Below, piece after piece: positions 46,830-57,294 of a stretch of 64,000 bases of DNA. Position 1 is the first letter of the stretch. Every line of letters begins with the position of its first letter. Position numbers and translations under genes: made by a program. This stretch comes from Platycnemis pennipes (lineage: Eukaryota > Arthropoda > Insecta > Odonata > Platycnemididae). The notes beneath the pieces were generated by a model. That model did not search any database, was not told where the DNA came from, and was given only the letters and a program-made list of their open reading frames with translations. The DNA lies in contig OW121848.1 in assembly GCA_933228895.1 (NCBI GenBank), positions 159,170,688-159,234,687 on the forward strand, given 5' to 3'.

Positions 46830-47060
46830 CAGTTGGATCGGACATAACTTGAGGCACAATGAATTTGTTAGAAATATAATAGAAGGGAAAATTGAAGAGA
46901 AGGTCCTGCGAGGAAGACCAAGGGACAAATATATAGGGCAAATAAAGAAGGGCGTGATATAGAAAACATATCAGGGCGTGAGGGAATTAACACTGAATAG
47001 GGCAGAATGGGGGATGCAGTAAACCAATCCTAGGATTGAAATACTGATAATGAGGAGTGT
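46830..47060 (+). pseudogene. LINE family A-related 3' end
   Basis: Reads IGHNLRHNEFVRNIIEGKIE, then LRGRPRDKYIGQIKKGV, then an end with the palindrome CAATCCTAGGATTG and TGATAATGAGG. It is more divergent than the other A copies and may be a sister subfamily that shares the 3' palindrome. Confidence 0.65.
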
Positions 47061-47156
47061 GGAGTGATAATGCTAATATAGCATCAAATTTTACCTTAGG
47101 CCTTGAAAACGTACCGCTCGAAGTGAGCTAGGTTACTTAACACTTTATTGAATAAT

Positions 47157-47287
47157 AATTTATTTAATAAAAGGTAATCAACCCATTCTATCTGGTAAAG
47201 ATTCATTTTTAACATTGCTAATTATTTACTTAATAAAAGGTAGGCAACCAATTCTATCTCGTAAAGATTAATTTTTAACATTGCGTC
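47157..47287. repeat. Tandem duplication of about 66 bp
   Basis: TTAATAAAAGGTAATCAACC...TTTTTAACATTGC (47157-47218) is repeated with few changes at 47223-47287. Confidence 0.8.
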
Positions 47288-47330
47288 AATGATGATAACT
47301 AAAAAAAAAAGTGCCTCAGAGCAACTTTTA

Positions 47331-47535
47331 AAATTTCCACAGAGAAATAGGATGCCTTGGTAGCTCAACTGGTAGAGCACCTGGCCGGAAATCAGGGGGT
47401 TATGATCAGGGAAATTATGGGGTCCGGGTTCGAGTCCCGGTCAAGGCAAATAATTTTTTCTCTGTGGAAAATTTGCTATTGTGCAATATCAGCGGGTTAC
47501 GCCGTTAAAGTTTTCACGGCTAGTTCGTGGACCTT
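47331..47535 (+). repeat. tRNA-like unit in inverted repeats, copy 1
   Basis: AAATTTCCACAGAGAAA (47331-47347) is matched by TTTCTCTGTGGAAAATTT (47457-47474), enclosing a tRNA-like sequence. The unit continues TTGCTATTGTGCAATATCAG to GTTCGTGGACCTTTGAATT. The same unit recurs 347 bases downstream. Confidence 0.8.
47353..47448 (+). pseudogene. tRNA-like sequence 1, with 23-base insertion
   Basis: Acceptor strands TGCCTTG and CAAGGCA pair perfectly. D-arm GCTC/GAGC and a perfect T-arm, CCGGG-TTCGAGT-CCCGG, are present. The anticodon loop can be read CCGGAAA, giving GGA, but position 33 is C instead of U and there is no long variable arm as true tRNA-Ser would have. About 23 extra bases at roughly 47400-47422 partly duplicate their neighbours and would disrupt the variable region. 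Confidence 0.6.
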
Positions 47536-47678
47536 TGAATTTCGTTAAAGTAAGCACCTCAGTGTTTAAACGTCGGCCTTAACCTCGTGGACGATGGCGC
47601 CTTGCGCACAACTTAGGCTGCTTTGTGACATTGATATGTCTAGCAGTCTGTTTCTATCTTGTTCCTTTAGGGCTCTAT

Positions 47679-47880
47679 AATTTCCACAGAGAAAGAGGGT
47701 GCCTTGGTAGCTCAACTGGTAGAGCACCTGGCCGGAAATCAGGGGGTCCGGGATCGAGTCCTGGTCAAGGCAAATGATTATTTCTCTGTGGAAAATTTGC
47801 TATTGTGCAATATCAGCGGGTAACGCCGTTAAAGTTTTCACGGCTAGTTCGTGGACCTTTGAATTATATTACGCAGGGTT
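47679..47880 (+). repeat. tRNA-like unit in inverted repeats, copy 2
   Basis: AATTTCCACAGAGAAA (47679-47694) and TTTCTCTGTGGAAAATT (47781-47797) enclose the second tRNA-like sequence. The downstream 80 bases are nearly identical to copy 1. Confidence 0.8.
47700..47772 (+). pseudogene. tRNA-like sequence 2 (73 nt)
   Basis: Exactly tRNA-sized. The acceptor stem TGCCTTG/CAAGGCA is perfect, the D-arm GCTC/GAGC is intact, and the T-arm CCGGG-ATCGAGT-CCTGG has one G-U pair. The box B start is changed from GTTCGA to GATCGA. The anticodon loop is as in copy 1, with an apparent GGA and C33. It lacks a class II variable arm, so I treat it as a tRNA-derived or tRNA-mimicking sequence and not a working tRNA. 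Confidence 0.55.
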
Positions 47881-48284
47881 TATGAATATATATCTAACTT
47901 CATCTCTAAACAAATCATCTTCGAAATAACTTAAAAGGTTTAGCCAAAATTTTACCTTCTTTCTCCTAGTATTTACGATCTTAGTTCTTCTATTTTCCGA
48001 ATCATTTTGGCGTTGGCTTCATCCTTCAGATTTTGGTTACTATCTCGGGGCTTTTTAGATTATTTTATTCATTCAATTAAGCTTCCCTTTCATTCGCCAC
48101 GGATAATCGGCGCTTTATAATAATCACTCCTTAGGTAGGAGGATGTTGTTCGGTTTCTTTCTCCATCTGTTGGGCGTTAGAGTAACCGATTCAGAAGTTG
48201 GTAGAGCTAAACATATTTCGTTTTCCCGCAATAATTTCGCAGCATCAATAACTTTTTTACTCACACCGTGAAGTGCATCGGTAC

Positions 48285-48370
48285 GCATGTTGGAACCACT
48301 GGTCTAACCTAATATCCTACGGCAAACACAATGTCCATGCCCTGGTCGGTGTTTGAACCCGCAACAATGG
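48285..48370 (-). mobile_element. tRNA-derived SINE fragment
   Basis: The reverse strand reads TTGCGGGTTCAAACACCGAC, including box B GGTTCAAAC, then a short body. No box A was found. Confidence 0.4.
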
Positions 48371-48741
48371 AGATTATGCTTTATTTTTATGTCTTTGAAT
48401 GCAACGCTTATTGGCTAATATGTGCTTGGTGAACATTTTCTGAAGAACTAAATTTTGTAACAAAGATATTACTCTTTGAAAAATTGTCACCTTTTCGGCA
48501 GCTTAAAAGCACGACGTCATCGTATGACGTCAGGGCACGGTATTCCTATGTGTGTTGTTTATATGTTGTGCGAGGGGGTAAGTTGTTTAAAGAATACTTG
48601 GCGAAAACTTAAGTAGGTATTTATCTCATTTGCTTCATAAAATAAACTCATCTATTTAATTTTTTTATTTAATTACTGTGGATCGCGATGAGAAAATCGT
48701 CAATAAAATATATAAAATACCAGTGTAGTGTCCAACAATAT

Positions 48742-49148
48742 AATATTATATATTTTATTAATATATTTATTTACTCCACAGTTACATACATATTTTTATA
48801 CAGGTGATTTGGAGATTTAGGCAGTCTCGAAGGTGTCACCTGTGTGGAGACTGCCTTCCGTAACTAAATAGCATTGCTGGCAATTTACAAAAATCAGTTT
48901 TCCAAATCATAAGAAAGAAGAAACAGTTTGCTAGGAACATTCCAGCTTTTCCCATAATGTAAAATTTTTCGTTCTTATTTACATTGTTAATGACACATCA
49001 AGAAAGTAAAGTACATTGTTGCAAAACATAATAGATATATATTATTTCGTGATAGACAACATGAGATAAATCTTTCGAAGTTTTTTACATTACTGAGTTT
49101 ACACCCAATTTTGTCTTTTTCATGTATATACATTAATAGCAACAATAT
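48742..49148. mobile_element. Insertion with 9-bp target duplication
   Basis: CAACAATAT occurs at 48733-48741 and 49140-49148. The inverted Y copy shows an uninterrupted GTGCCCAAGAGATTCTACTA in its place. The insert is AT-rich, with an internal GGCAGTCTC/GAGACTGCC pair. No terminal inverted repeat is clear. A 9-bp duplication fits a Mutator-like element or a short retroposon. Confidence 0.6.
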
Positions 49149-49218
49149 CTTCTACGACAAAGAAATTACTTTTTTTTAAGAAGGATGCCATCATAATGCA
49201 GGCAACCATAGGTGAATA

Positions 49219-50045
49219 GGGTAGTTTCCTTCATCAAAGAAAACAGACTTCATTAATTGCGACTTGTGCCCTGCCATAAATGTATTTAATTTACGCAAAA
49301 AGTTTGTATTGAGAAATCCCAGTTTACTAGAGAATTAAATGTTAATTTTAAGGCCATTTGAAAAGGCTCTGAAATGGCGGGGTGCGCTGCCTTCATGCTG
49401 ACGTAACAGGAAGGTAGTTTACGTTGCGAAGCATAGGAAAATTCGTCTCCTGAACTTACCGTTGTATTTCAGGGCCCCTCAGCTCTAGTGAATATTTATT
49501 AGTATTAACCTGTAAAAACTATCAATGTTGGAAAAGAATTCTCAGTTCAACATGGTATTATTAGTCATTTTATAGGCTCAAGGACGTCCTGCTCGCTGTG
49601 TCTTCTGCTACGACGAAGCATGGCGTGAAGGTCGTGCGGCGATAGGCGAACTACATGATATGCTTGTGAAAGGAATACTAACTGATTTTAAATGAATCAA
49701 CTGCATAAGTAATGTTAAATAAATAAATAAAAGTTGATTATAATTAATTAACGGAATAAATATGCCTCCAATACTTGTTCATAAGCTTTAACGGAGTGCG
49801 GCGTCTATTTGGAAGCGTCCGCAGCACCACCTGGTGGCAGGTAGAGGAAATAGTTTGACGTCACACGTAGGATTAACCGGCATGCAATAGTTTGCCGTCG
49901 CGTTTTCGCGCCATTGATTTTTTTCACTTTGTAATTAATGAGGAAAAATACTTAACGTCATTTAAAAATCGAACGGCTTAAAACACGTACTCCAGAGGTT
50001 ATAAACTTTCGATCAAGACAATAAAAAAATAATAGGAAACTACCC
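49219..50045. mobile_element. TA-flanked element with GGGTAGTTTCCT ends
   Basis: The left end GGGTAGTTTCCT and the right end (reverse strand) GGGTAGTTTCCTATT are flanked by TA on both sides. The inverted Y copy reads straight through the site as AAAATTGTCGG, confirming the insertion. At 827 bp with no transposase, it is probably a non-autonomous Tc1/mariner-type element. Confidence 0.75.
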
Positions 50046-50355
50046 TATTGTCGGACTGTGCTTTTGTCAAACACTTTTCAGTCATTTTTTCGATCAAAAA
50101 CGGCTTAAAACCTCAAAACGAGATATTCACTTCGTTTTGTTATTTAATAAACGTGTGTTTCCGTAGCAATATGGGACCTATTCCGGGCAATGACGTCAGA
50201 AGGCGTTTCAGGTCACGTGACTTTCGTCAATTTTCGGGAACTCAATAATCTTTATGGTCGAGATAGAAAATTTTGGCTTATATATTTAAATTGGTAAGAA
50301 AATTACGCAAAAGTACATCATTAATGCACGAGAAACAAATGTCACGCATATTCCC

Positions 50356-50903
50356 CCATCGGCATGCCATACCAGCGCGTTATCTTGCAAAAGGGGGTCA
50401 GAGAGAGGAACCCTAATGCATAGAACCGTTAAACCGTCCGGAGGTCCATGTATTCAGAGCCTTAACTCAGTGGGATGGAATATGCTGCAGTCGAAATAGC
50501 GCGCCACCTTCGGAAGTCAGCTCTGAAGTAGCCTATGATGAATGAGTACTAATCAGCTGACCAATTCAATTCCCCAAAAATGAAGCCGCTCTGCCTGAAG
50601 TTGCAGCATGCTGAAGGGTGGACCTCTTTGCCGAATTAGCTTGAGGGACGAAGGCGTTCGCATGCATATGTGACCCCGAAGTTTCCAGATTCCAGACTCC
50701 CGGGTCTAGATGGGTAGGGAGTCCAAATGCGATTCCAGTTCGCTGCTAACGAGAGATTGATGTTTGAGGCGTCCCGCCCGTCTCAAAGTCAACAGTTCGT
50801 CGTCAGTTATTGAAACATGCATGGTGCACGAATTTGCATTTGACTTAGAGACTACCATCGCAAAGAATATTCAGAGATTAAATTAGTCTATCACATGAGA
50901 TAT
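50356..50903. other. No recognised gene
   Basis: Moderately GC-rich, apparently unique sequence. Nothing assigned. Confidence 0.4.
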
Positions 50904-51436
50904 TAGCCGTATCCGAAAACAAATTATGCTTCAGCAAAGCATTCTTGGTGATGACGTATTGCTGACGTACAATAAAGCATGATTGGGAAAGAATACTTCA
51001 TATTCGGACAGTCTACGGTAAGGAGCGACGTTAAGGAGTAGTGGCAACATAAAAAACTACTAGGTATAGTGAAACACGATAGAGGGCAACATCTATCAAA
51101 TGTTTAGATCGGAAGAAAAAGAGCGATTGTATGTATATTGAACTTTTCATTGATATGTATATTGATAATTATGCAAATGTAGTATACGAAGTAAAAAAAT
51201 CGATACTACACACATGGATAAGTAGCCAACGGCTCCGCCATCTTTTGTTATTCTCGTCAACAATGCTTCGAAGACAACATGGAAGCGTGCTTCTGTGCTT
51301 TGGCTTCGTAGCATGCTTCCCCAAGAGTGCTTCGCGTTCGGACATACTTCGGGTGTTTCCGACGGTACCCCCCTCCACTTACAAGCAAGTATTATAGTAT
51401 GCTTAGCGCTAGAAGCACACGTTTCGGACAGGGCTA
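50904..51436. mobile_element. Miniature element with TAGCCCTGTCCGAAAC-type ends
   Basis: The left end TAGCCGTATCCGAAAAC and the right end (reverse strand) TAGCCCTGTCCGAAACG form an imperfect terminal inverted repeat. The interior has repeated TGCTTC and further TTCGGACA boxes (around 50999 and 51338). The target duplication is not clear. There is no transposase. Confidence 0.5.
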
Positions 51437-52044
51437 TTCTCTCCTTTTGGTCCTTTCTACCTTTGTAGTGTGGGGCTCATATAATTAACTCCGCGTCAGA
51501 GGTGTAGTCGTTTGCCCTGTACTTGCCCAATTTATATGGTGTTTATATGTGTTTCTTGCAAGTCATCTATCACGAACGGCATATTAATCCTCCTCTTCGT
51601 TTCCACAACCATTTTAGCAGCGCCATTCCGCTCTAACCACCTTTGTCTGTTGCGTTCCATTCCACTCTGGAGAATCCATGCACCATGGTCTGGAAGGCAC
51701 GTTCTAGAGGCCTCTTCTAACTAACTTTGCCCACAATTGCATTTCCATCTCGCGCCAGATAAATAGATCAATTCGTGGTATTTGTCCGAACCTATCTATG
51801 TACTTACGTTTGCAGTGATCGAGGTTGATCCATTAATTTGAGGTAATCTCCGAAGGTAACTGTCGGATCGAAGCGGGAGTGGTCTTGTTCAAAAGAGAAA
51901 AGATAGGTGCATTGCGTAGATGTATTTTTATTATCGTTTACTGATCAAAAAGTGTGAAAATTTAAGCATGAAAAAAAAAATGTTTTTTCCCTACCTTTTA
52001 ACGTGGAGGATGAGTTGCTATGCAAATTTGTTTACGCTGCTAAG
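51437..52044. other. No recognised gene
   Basis: Unassigned. A frame at 51512-51724 carries no recognised domain. Confidence 0.4.
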
Positions 52045-52047
52045 TAA

Positions 52048-52594
52048 TGCCCAGTTCACGAGGTTCATTTATCCTTGAGTGCTAGCTTGCTGGATTCCAT
52101 GCGTGCTACTCAGCAGGCGACGAAGGTGGCTTCGCTGATGGTGTCGGTTCACACGTACTGAGTTATCCTCCTTGCTCACCCTTCTTAGAGCCTCAGCACG
52201 AAGATGTTTATTGTGATAGCTCCGATTACGAACTGCATGTAAACAAGTTTCTTCTCTATATGCTTCGATAAGCAACACAACTTGATCCCTAGTCTATAGA
52301 TTTGCACTCATTTTTAAACGCATTATCGACCATGCAATGCTATTAAAAGTAGAACCAGGCAGAACCTTTATTTTTATCACGCGATGTTAAGCTGAACGAT
52401 GATTGGCCGGCAACAATAGCCATTAGCAAAACACGCAAGGAAAATAGCAACGGACCTAACCTCAAAATCAAGCAAGCTAGCCGTCAGGGCAGCCGGACAG
52501 CAGTCAGCGTTTCCAGCAGGTGAGCACGCACGGCAACCATCAGCATTCCACGCAAGAAATCCATCCCGGAAAAACGCACCGTGTGAACCAGGCT
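52048..52594 (-). mobile_element. PIF/Harbinger-type element
   Basis: TAA flanks both sides (52045-52047 and 52595-52597), the expected 3-bp Harbinger duplication. Ends are TGCCCAGTTCACGAGG and (reverse strand) AGCCTGGTTCACACGG. At 547 bp it is a deletion derivative. It retains a MADF-like fragment, the class of DNA-binding protein that Harbinger elements encode beside their nuclease. Confidence 0.7.
52069..52278 (-). pseudogene. MADF/Myb-SANT-like domain fragment
   Basis: The frame reads LLIEAYREETCLHAVRNRS, then YHNKHLRAEALRRVSKED. This fits the MADF pattern of LIE.(Y/V)R..P.L(W/Y).....+.Y.N+..R..A...I. Only the first roughly 45 residues of the domain are present before the sequence diverges. 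Its place inside a Harbinger-type element suggests it is the remnant of that element's second protein and not a host transcription factor. Confidence 0.55.
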
Positions 52595-52624
52595 TAAATG
52601 TGTTTACGTTCTTGGTAAATGGAC

Positions 52625-52720
52625 GAAAGTTATTAATAAATAATTCTCGGGTTTCAAGCCAAGTAAGAATTTGGGTTGCTGACGTTTCGATGGAACACTC
52701 CTCCTCAGAACAGTTTGGAA
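52625..52720 (-). repeat. Inverted box Z, left
   Basis: TAATAAATAATTCTCGG, then AATTTGGGTTGCTGACGTTT, is repeated in inverse orientation at 53280-53375. Confidence 0.65.
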
Positions 52721-53275
52721 TATGCATGAAATTTGTTTCACGAAGATTAATGATGTACTTGATGCGAAATTTTCTCACCAATTTAAATATATATTAGCCA
52801 AAAATTTCTACGCCCACCACAAAGATTATTAAGCAATTTTAAAATGTTCCCGGAAATTGATGAAAGTCACGTGACCTGAAACGCCTTCTGACGTCACTGC
52901 ACGGTACAGGTTCCATATTGCTACGGAAATAGACATTTATTTAAAAAAAAAACGAAGTGAATATATTTTTTTGAGGTTTTTAGCCATTTCTCGTACGAAA
53001 CAATGACTGAAAAAATACTTAAACTTACACTTAAAAAAGCACATTCCGACAATTTTCTTTGGTTGACTCCTTTATGGCGGCGTTCTTCTTAAAAAAAACA
53101 GTGATTGCATAGACGTAGTAGAATCTCTTGGGCACTAAACAGGCATTATATTATTAATGGACGATTTGCTCGGTACCATCCATACTACGTAAATAAAAAA
53201 TCGAAATACAATCGTTTATTGAATTAAACAAATGAGATAAATACATACGCTACCGCCAAGTATTCATTTAACAAC
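52705..53275 (-). repeat. Dispersed repeat Y, minus copy
   Basis: The reverse complement matches 48571-50355 after removal of its two insertions. It lies between the inverted Z boxes, so Z-Y-Z may be one composite unit of about 750 bases. Confidence 0.7.
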
Positions 53276-53279
53276 TCTG

Positions 53280-53375
53280 AGAGATTGCTCTGAGGACAAT
53301 GGAGAAGTTTTACATCGAAACGTCAGCAACCCAAATTCATACTCAACTTGAAAACCGAGAATTATTTATTAATAT
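53280..53375 (+). repeat. Inverted box Z, right
   Basis: CATCGAAACGTCAGCAACCC, then GAGAATTATTTATTAATA, the inverse of 52625-52720. Its ATCGAAACGTC core resembles the end regions of Penelope-like and related retroelements. Confidence 0.65.
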
Positions 53376-53399
53376 AATTCACCGAGAAAGAACGAAATC

Positions 53400-53500
53400 C
53401 TATAGAACGAAAGTTATGTTTACGGAGTTGAAGAAAGTGGAATTAGTTTTATCAATCAATTGCGTGAGTGTGAAAGTATTAATTCTTATGTTATATAATG
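53400..53500 (-). repeat. Dispersed repeat W, fragment
   Basis: GGAGTTGAAGAAAGTGGAAT, then TCAATCAATTGCGTGAGTG, is the inverse of the W copy at 55144-55360. Confidence 0.55.
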
Positions 53501-53689
53501 TTGAATACTTTTTTGTATTATTAATTATAATATGTATTATAAAATATTTCCAAAAGCTCAAAGGACCAATTTTGTTTTTCAACTACCTAGATGATTCCAG
53601 AAAAATATCACACCTATATCGATCGACTATACTAAAACCTCCCAGACCTACGTGCGTAGCAGCGCGTGTTGGACCTCTAGTATATATTC

Positions 53690-53990
53690 ATATTCGGGGC
53701 CTCATTCGCCAACACTCTCGCACATCATCCCCCTAATCTTATCTCCATCCCGTCATCTCTCTTCTAGGCCTCCGCGCGACCTTTCCCTCCCCCCGGACAC
53801 AAATCCCCCATATCCTGCCCATATCCTCTCCTTTCACCCCTTCCCCGCCTCTCCTAATCCATCTCCGCCTCAAACCCTTTTCCGCCTTCCTCCCCCTTGC
53901 AGGGAGACCATCCCACTCTCTCCTAAATCGCTTCTCCCCTCATTCCCTTCCTGTTTCCCTGCTTCTATCTCTTCCTCGTCTCTCCCTATA
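53690..53990. repeat. Pyrimidine-rich low-complexity tract
   Basis: C/T-dominated plus strand. The 175-codon frame at 53652-54179 is compositional. Confidence 0.6.
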
Positions 53991-55143
53991 CATGCACACA
54001 AAAAATATATTTCATATAAATATAATTGGAAGGGAAATATATTTAAACATTCCTTTCCTCTTGCTCTTATCCCTATAGCTTCCATTTATTCTTTGTTTGA
54101 CTTCCTCTCCCTTACGCCTCTCCTCTTCCTTCTTAATGGCCCTCCTTCGCAGGAGTATTTACAGACGACCCCCATTTAGGGTATAAATCTGGCGCTTGTG
54201 ACGATTCAATATTTAAACTGCAAATAAAAGGTTCAACGTAGCCGTCCTCAGAAGGCGGCGGTTCTACGCTTTTGTGGAACCCTTGAATCCTCCTCCTCTT
54301 CAGCCATTGTTTCACCTGTGTGTGCTATCTTACAGTTCACGTATCTGGGAGCGTGATCCTCATTTTCCTCAACCTTCGGTGTTTGCTTCCGCGAAAGCGT
54401 TCCCTTAAGTATCTTTCGTTATGTCTAGAGACTTGACTTCACTCTAGAGAGAGGAATATTTGGATATTAGCTGCTTAGAGGGTTGAAATTACTAAATGCC
54501 AGTCTAAATTTCATTTATAACATAATAATCACTCTGCTGTTTAACACCCTTTTCCCAATGAAAGTGCAATCCTAAGAAGTAAAGCAAATTCGTGATAAAT
54601 TTTGGGTTGTAATATGTATGTATATTCACCCAACTATTATTTTAAATTAAATCATCATATCGAAATATATTCCATTGAGATTATTTACTTCTCCACTACA
54701 TTTTGAGCTAATAACAATTATAATTATGATAATTCCAGGTGTGGAATCACGGATCTATCTTTCGCGTTATCGCTTACCTCTAGAGTTACGCAGGGTTAAC
54801 AATAACCGTCTATTAAATTCACCCCACTGTTTGTAATAAGCGATTTGAAGTTCTGTGCGAAAAATGAAAAATGGAGATCACGTTCTCTCTAGCATAAGTT
54901 AAATAAAAAAATAACGATAACGCACGCGTTATGATGATTCATGATCGAGGCCCAGTTTTGGCCATAAAGGTTCTTTATTATTTTATTGAAAGGGAATACC
55001 AAACTGTCATTGAAACATGCAAATATATAATCCCTCTGAATTAGAATGGAAATATTTACTTCGAGGCAAGGATTATTTTCACCTACTGTTGAAATATTTA
55101 ATGATTCGAATGATTTAATTTGGATTCCAAGATCCAAATAATA
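53991..55143. other. No recognised gene
   Basis: AT-rich. Nothing assigned. Confidence 0.4.
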
Positions 55144-55360
55144 AACGTTTTATAACCTTGTCTCAAGTGTTATAAGAGTAGTTCAAAATGAGTACCTTCG
55201 AAGTTCACATTTCATACACAAGATCGGCGCCGCCCTTTGGCAAATGTGTTTTCTTTCACTATCGGCAGAATTAAATTGTCAATTGATATTTCCATGCTTA
55301 CACAACTGATTGATACAACTTATTCCACTTTCTTCAACTTTCTCTACTTCCTTAGAGGGC
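55144..55360 (+). repeat. Dispersed repeat W, copy 1
   Basis: Blocks CGTTTTATAACCTT, TCGAAGTTCACATTTCATAC, TTTCACTAT and CTTACACAACTGATTGAT recur in order at 55868-56090. Confidence 0.65.
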
Positions 55361-55867
55361 TATTACGAATTGAGGGGCTGTCACGTTCCGCCAGGCCGAG
55401 TGTCAATGAACCTTTTGCCCCTTTCCCAATCTGCCTAATAGCTCTAAATTCAACTCTTTCGCCAAATGACCAACACAGAGTTGAGTCTATCGTGTCGTTT
55501 ACACTTTTTCTAAGTATTCCTATATACTTTCCAAGTGGTGATTTTTAAACACTTGCTTTTAATGTAGTTTAGAAAAGGTTCAATTTACCTTAGTAGTCAC
55601 AGCACCTTAAGAAAATTCTTTTCTCTTCTTTTTGGTGGGGATATATATGAAAGTTTTATTTGAAATAGATAAAAAATGGAATGGTTTAGGAGCCGGACGG
55701 CTATTGATAATTTTAAAGTGGTGGGTTTTTTTTCGAATTACCTTTATGATTTTGCAACAAATGTAAATAAATTACTGAAAATAAATTAATATCTAAAATT
55801 TTTAAAATAAAAAACAAATTAAATTGTAAAGCGCAGTACATATTAAACATTAATAAATACATTTTTA

Positions 55868-56090
55868 TGGATAATAGACGTTTTATAACCTTTTGTAAAC
55901 AATTAGAAAAGTATTTCAAAACTCCTAGCTTCGAAATTCACATTTCACACACAAAATCATAACCGCCGTAGGGCAAAATTGTTATATTTCACTATAAGTT
56001 CAGCAAAACCGTCAATTACTATTTTCTTACTTACACGATTGATTGATTGAACTAATTCAAATTTCTTCTACTTCTTTGATCCAATTTTTG
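55868..56090 (+). repeat. Dispersed repeat W, copy 2
   Basis: Has the same order of blocks as copy 1: CGTTTTATAACCTTTTG, TCGAAATTCACATTTCACAC, TTTCACTATAAG and TTACACGATTGATTGAT. About 500 bases lie between the copies. Confidence 0.65.
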
Positions 56091-56889
56091 TCCGTTTACC
56101 AAAAACGTTTACCTAACAACGAAAACAAATTTGCTTAGCAACTGGTTTCCCATGTTAAAAGATAGAGAAAACACCATATTTTCATGCTTAAATTTTCATA
56201 CATTGCGTTCAAACAAGGGAAATACAAATACGTCTAAGCAGCAGCCATCTTTTCTCTTTCGAATGACACCGCTCCCATTTCGATCCGACCAGTATCTTCG
56301 GAGAACACCTCAAAGTAATGGACCAACCTCGAGCGCTGCAAACACACATGGGTACAGACAACTGCCTTCCACGAATTAATATGTAGAAGATAGATGTTGA
56401 ATTGAGCTCTTTTCTCGCGATCTGAAGGACATAATGGCCGAAGTCTGCCACCGTTTATTTTCACCGTCGAGGGTGCTTGGGAACGGAAGCAGTCCCAATT
56501 AGAAAAAGATCGACTGTTAGCATCTATTGGCTAAAAGAATGGCGATAGTGGTTTTACTGTTGTGAGCAGGCCAGTTTGGAAACTTTCGCCGGAATCAGTG
56601 GAATAGGCTCGTGGTCGAACTCAAAGTACAAAGCTTTCCGTGCCACAATTCTCCGGAATCAGCGCAAGCCCCATGAAATACGGTAGTATACGAAAGTACT
56701 GGTATGAATGACGTGTGAAAGAAGTCCGTGCCGACGTTATACTATGGTCAATCGTGATGATTGTCCTGCGCGTAGGAAAATTATTTCCGACGCTTCTATG
56801 GTCCTTATAGTCTTCCAAGGTAGAGTTTATTCCCGGGATCACTCGGCTGACCGAGAGAGCGATTTCGGTTTCCGCGAAGCAGGTCTCTT
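56091..56889. other. No recognised gene
   Basis: Unassigned. Opposing open frames at 56209-56464 and 56621-56941 show no known domain. Confidence 0.35.
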
Positions 56890-57190
56890 TCTCTTTCAAG
56901 CTTTCTCCCCTCCCCTTCACCCGGGAGAAGAGCCCCTGCACGTCAAGAGCAACCGTTTCCTCGCAAATGCACCCTTACACGCTTCGTTTTCCTCCAGTCT
57001 TCCCACCCCTGCCCTGTTTCTCATTCCTCCCTCGTGCCCCCCCCCCCTATTGCCCTCTCCGTCGCACCCCTTCGCCTTATTTCCCAGACCCAACCCTTGG
57101 TGTAAGCGGCGTCCTTGGCTGTTCCTCATCGGCTTGGCATTTATTCTTTTCTCATCATCTCCTCCACACTCTCGTTCTCTGTCCCTGGGA
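56890..57190. repeat. Pyrimidine-rich low-complexity tract
   Basis: CCCTCC- and CCCCCC-rich plus strand. Confidence 0.6.
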
Positions 57191-57294
57191 GAGGTTTTGT
57201 CGAGAGAGTGAACAAGGAGGAAAGAGCAAGCCCACTGGAGGAGCAAAACTCTCCGCAAAATTATTTAAGAGATTTATTCTCAATTTCAAAGTGC

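Larger units (their letters stand above)
48571..50355 (+). repeat. Dispersed repeat Y, plus copy, with two insertions
   Basis: Starts GTTGTTTAAAGAATACTTGG, continues TATTTATCTCATTTGC, and ends near AATGTCACGCATATTCC. The inverted relative at 52705-53275 lacks the two inserted blocks at 48742-49148 and 49219-50045, so the original repeat was about 560 bases. It includes a TGACGTCAGAAGGCGTTTCA and TCACGTGA motif near 50188-50220. No coding sequence was seen. Confidence 0.7.

Noticed and set aside
47353..47772. Two functional tRNA-Ser(GGA) genes
   Set aside because: No long variable arm, C instead of U before the anticodon, and an insertion in copy 1; better described as tRNA-like sequences in a repeat.
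53652..54179. 175-codon plus-strand frame
   Set aside because: Translation of a pyrimidine-rich tract; no domain.
56708..57258. Opposing frames of 113-167 codons
   Set aside because: Same compositional explanation; no motif on either strand.
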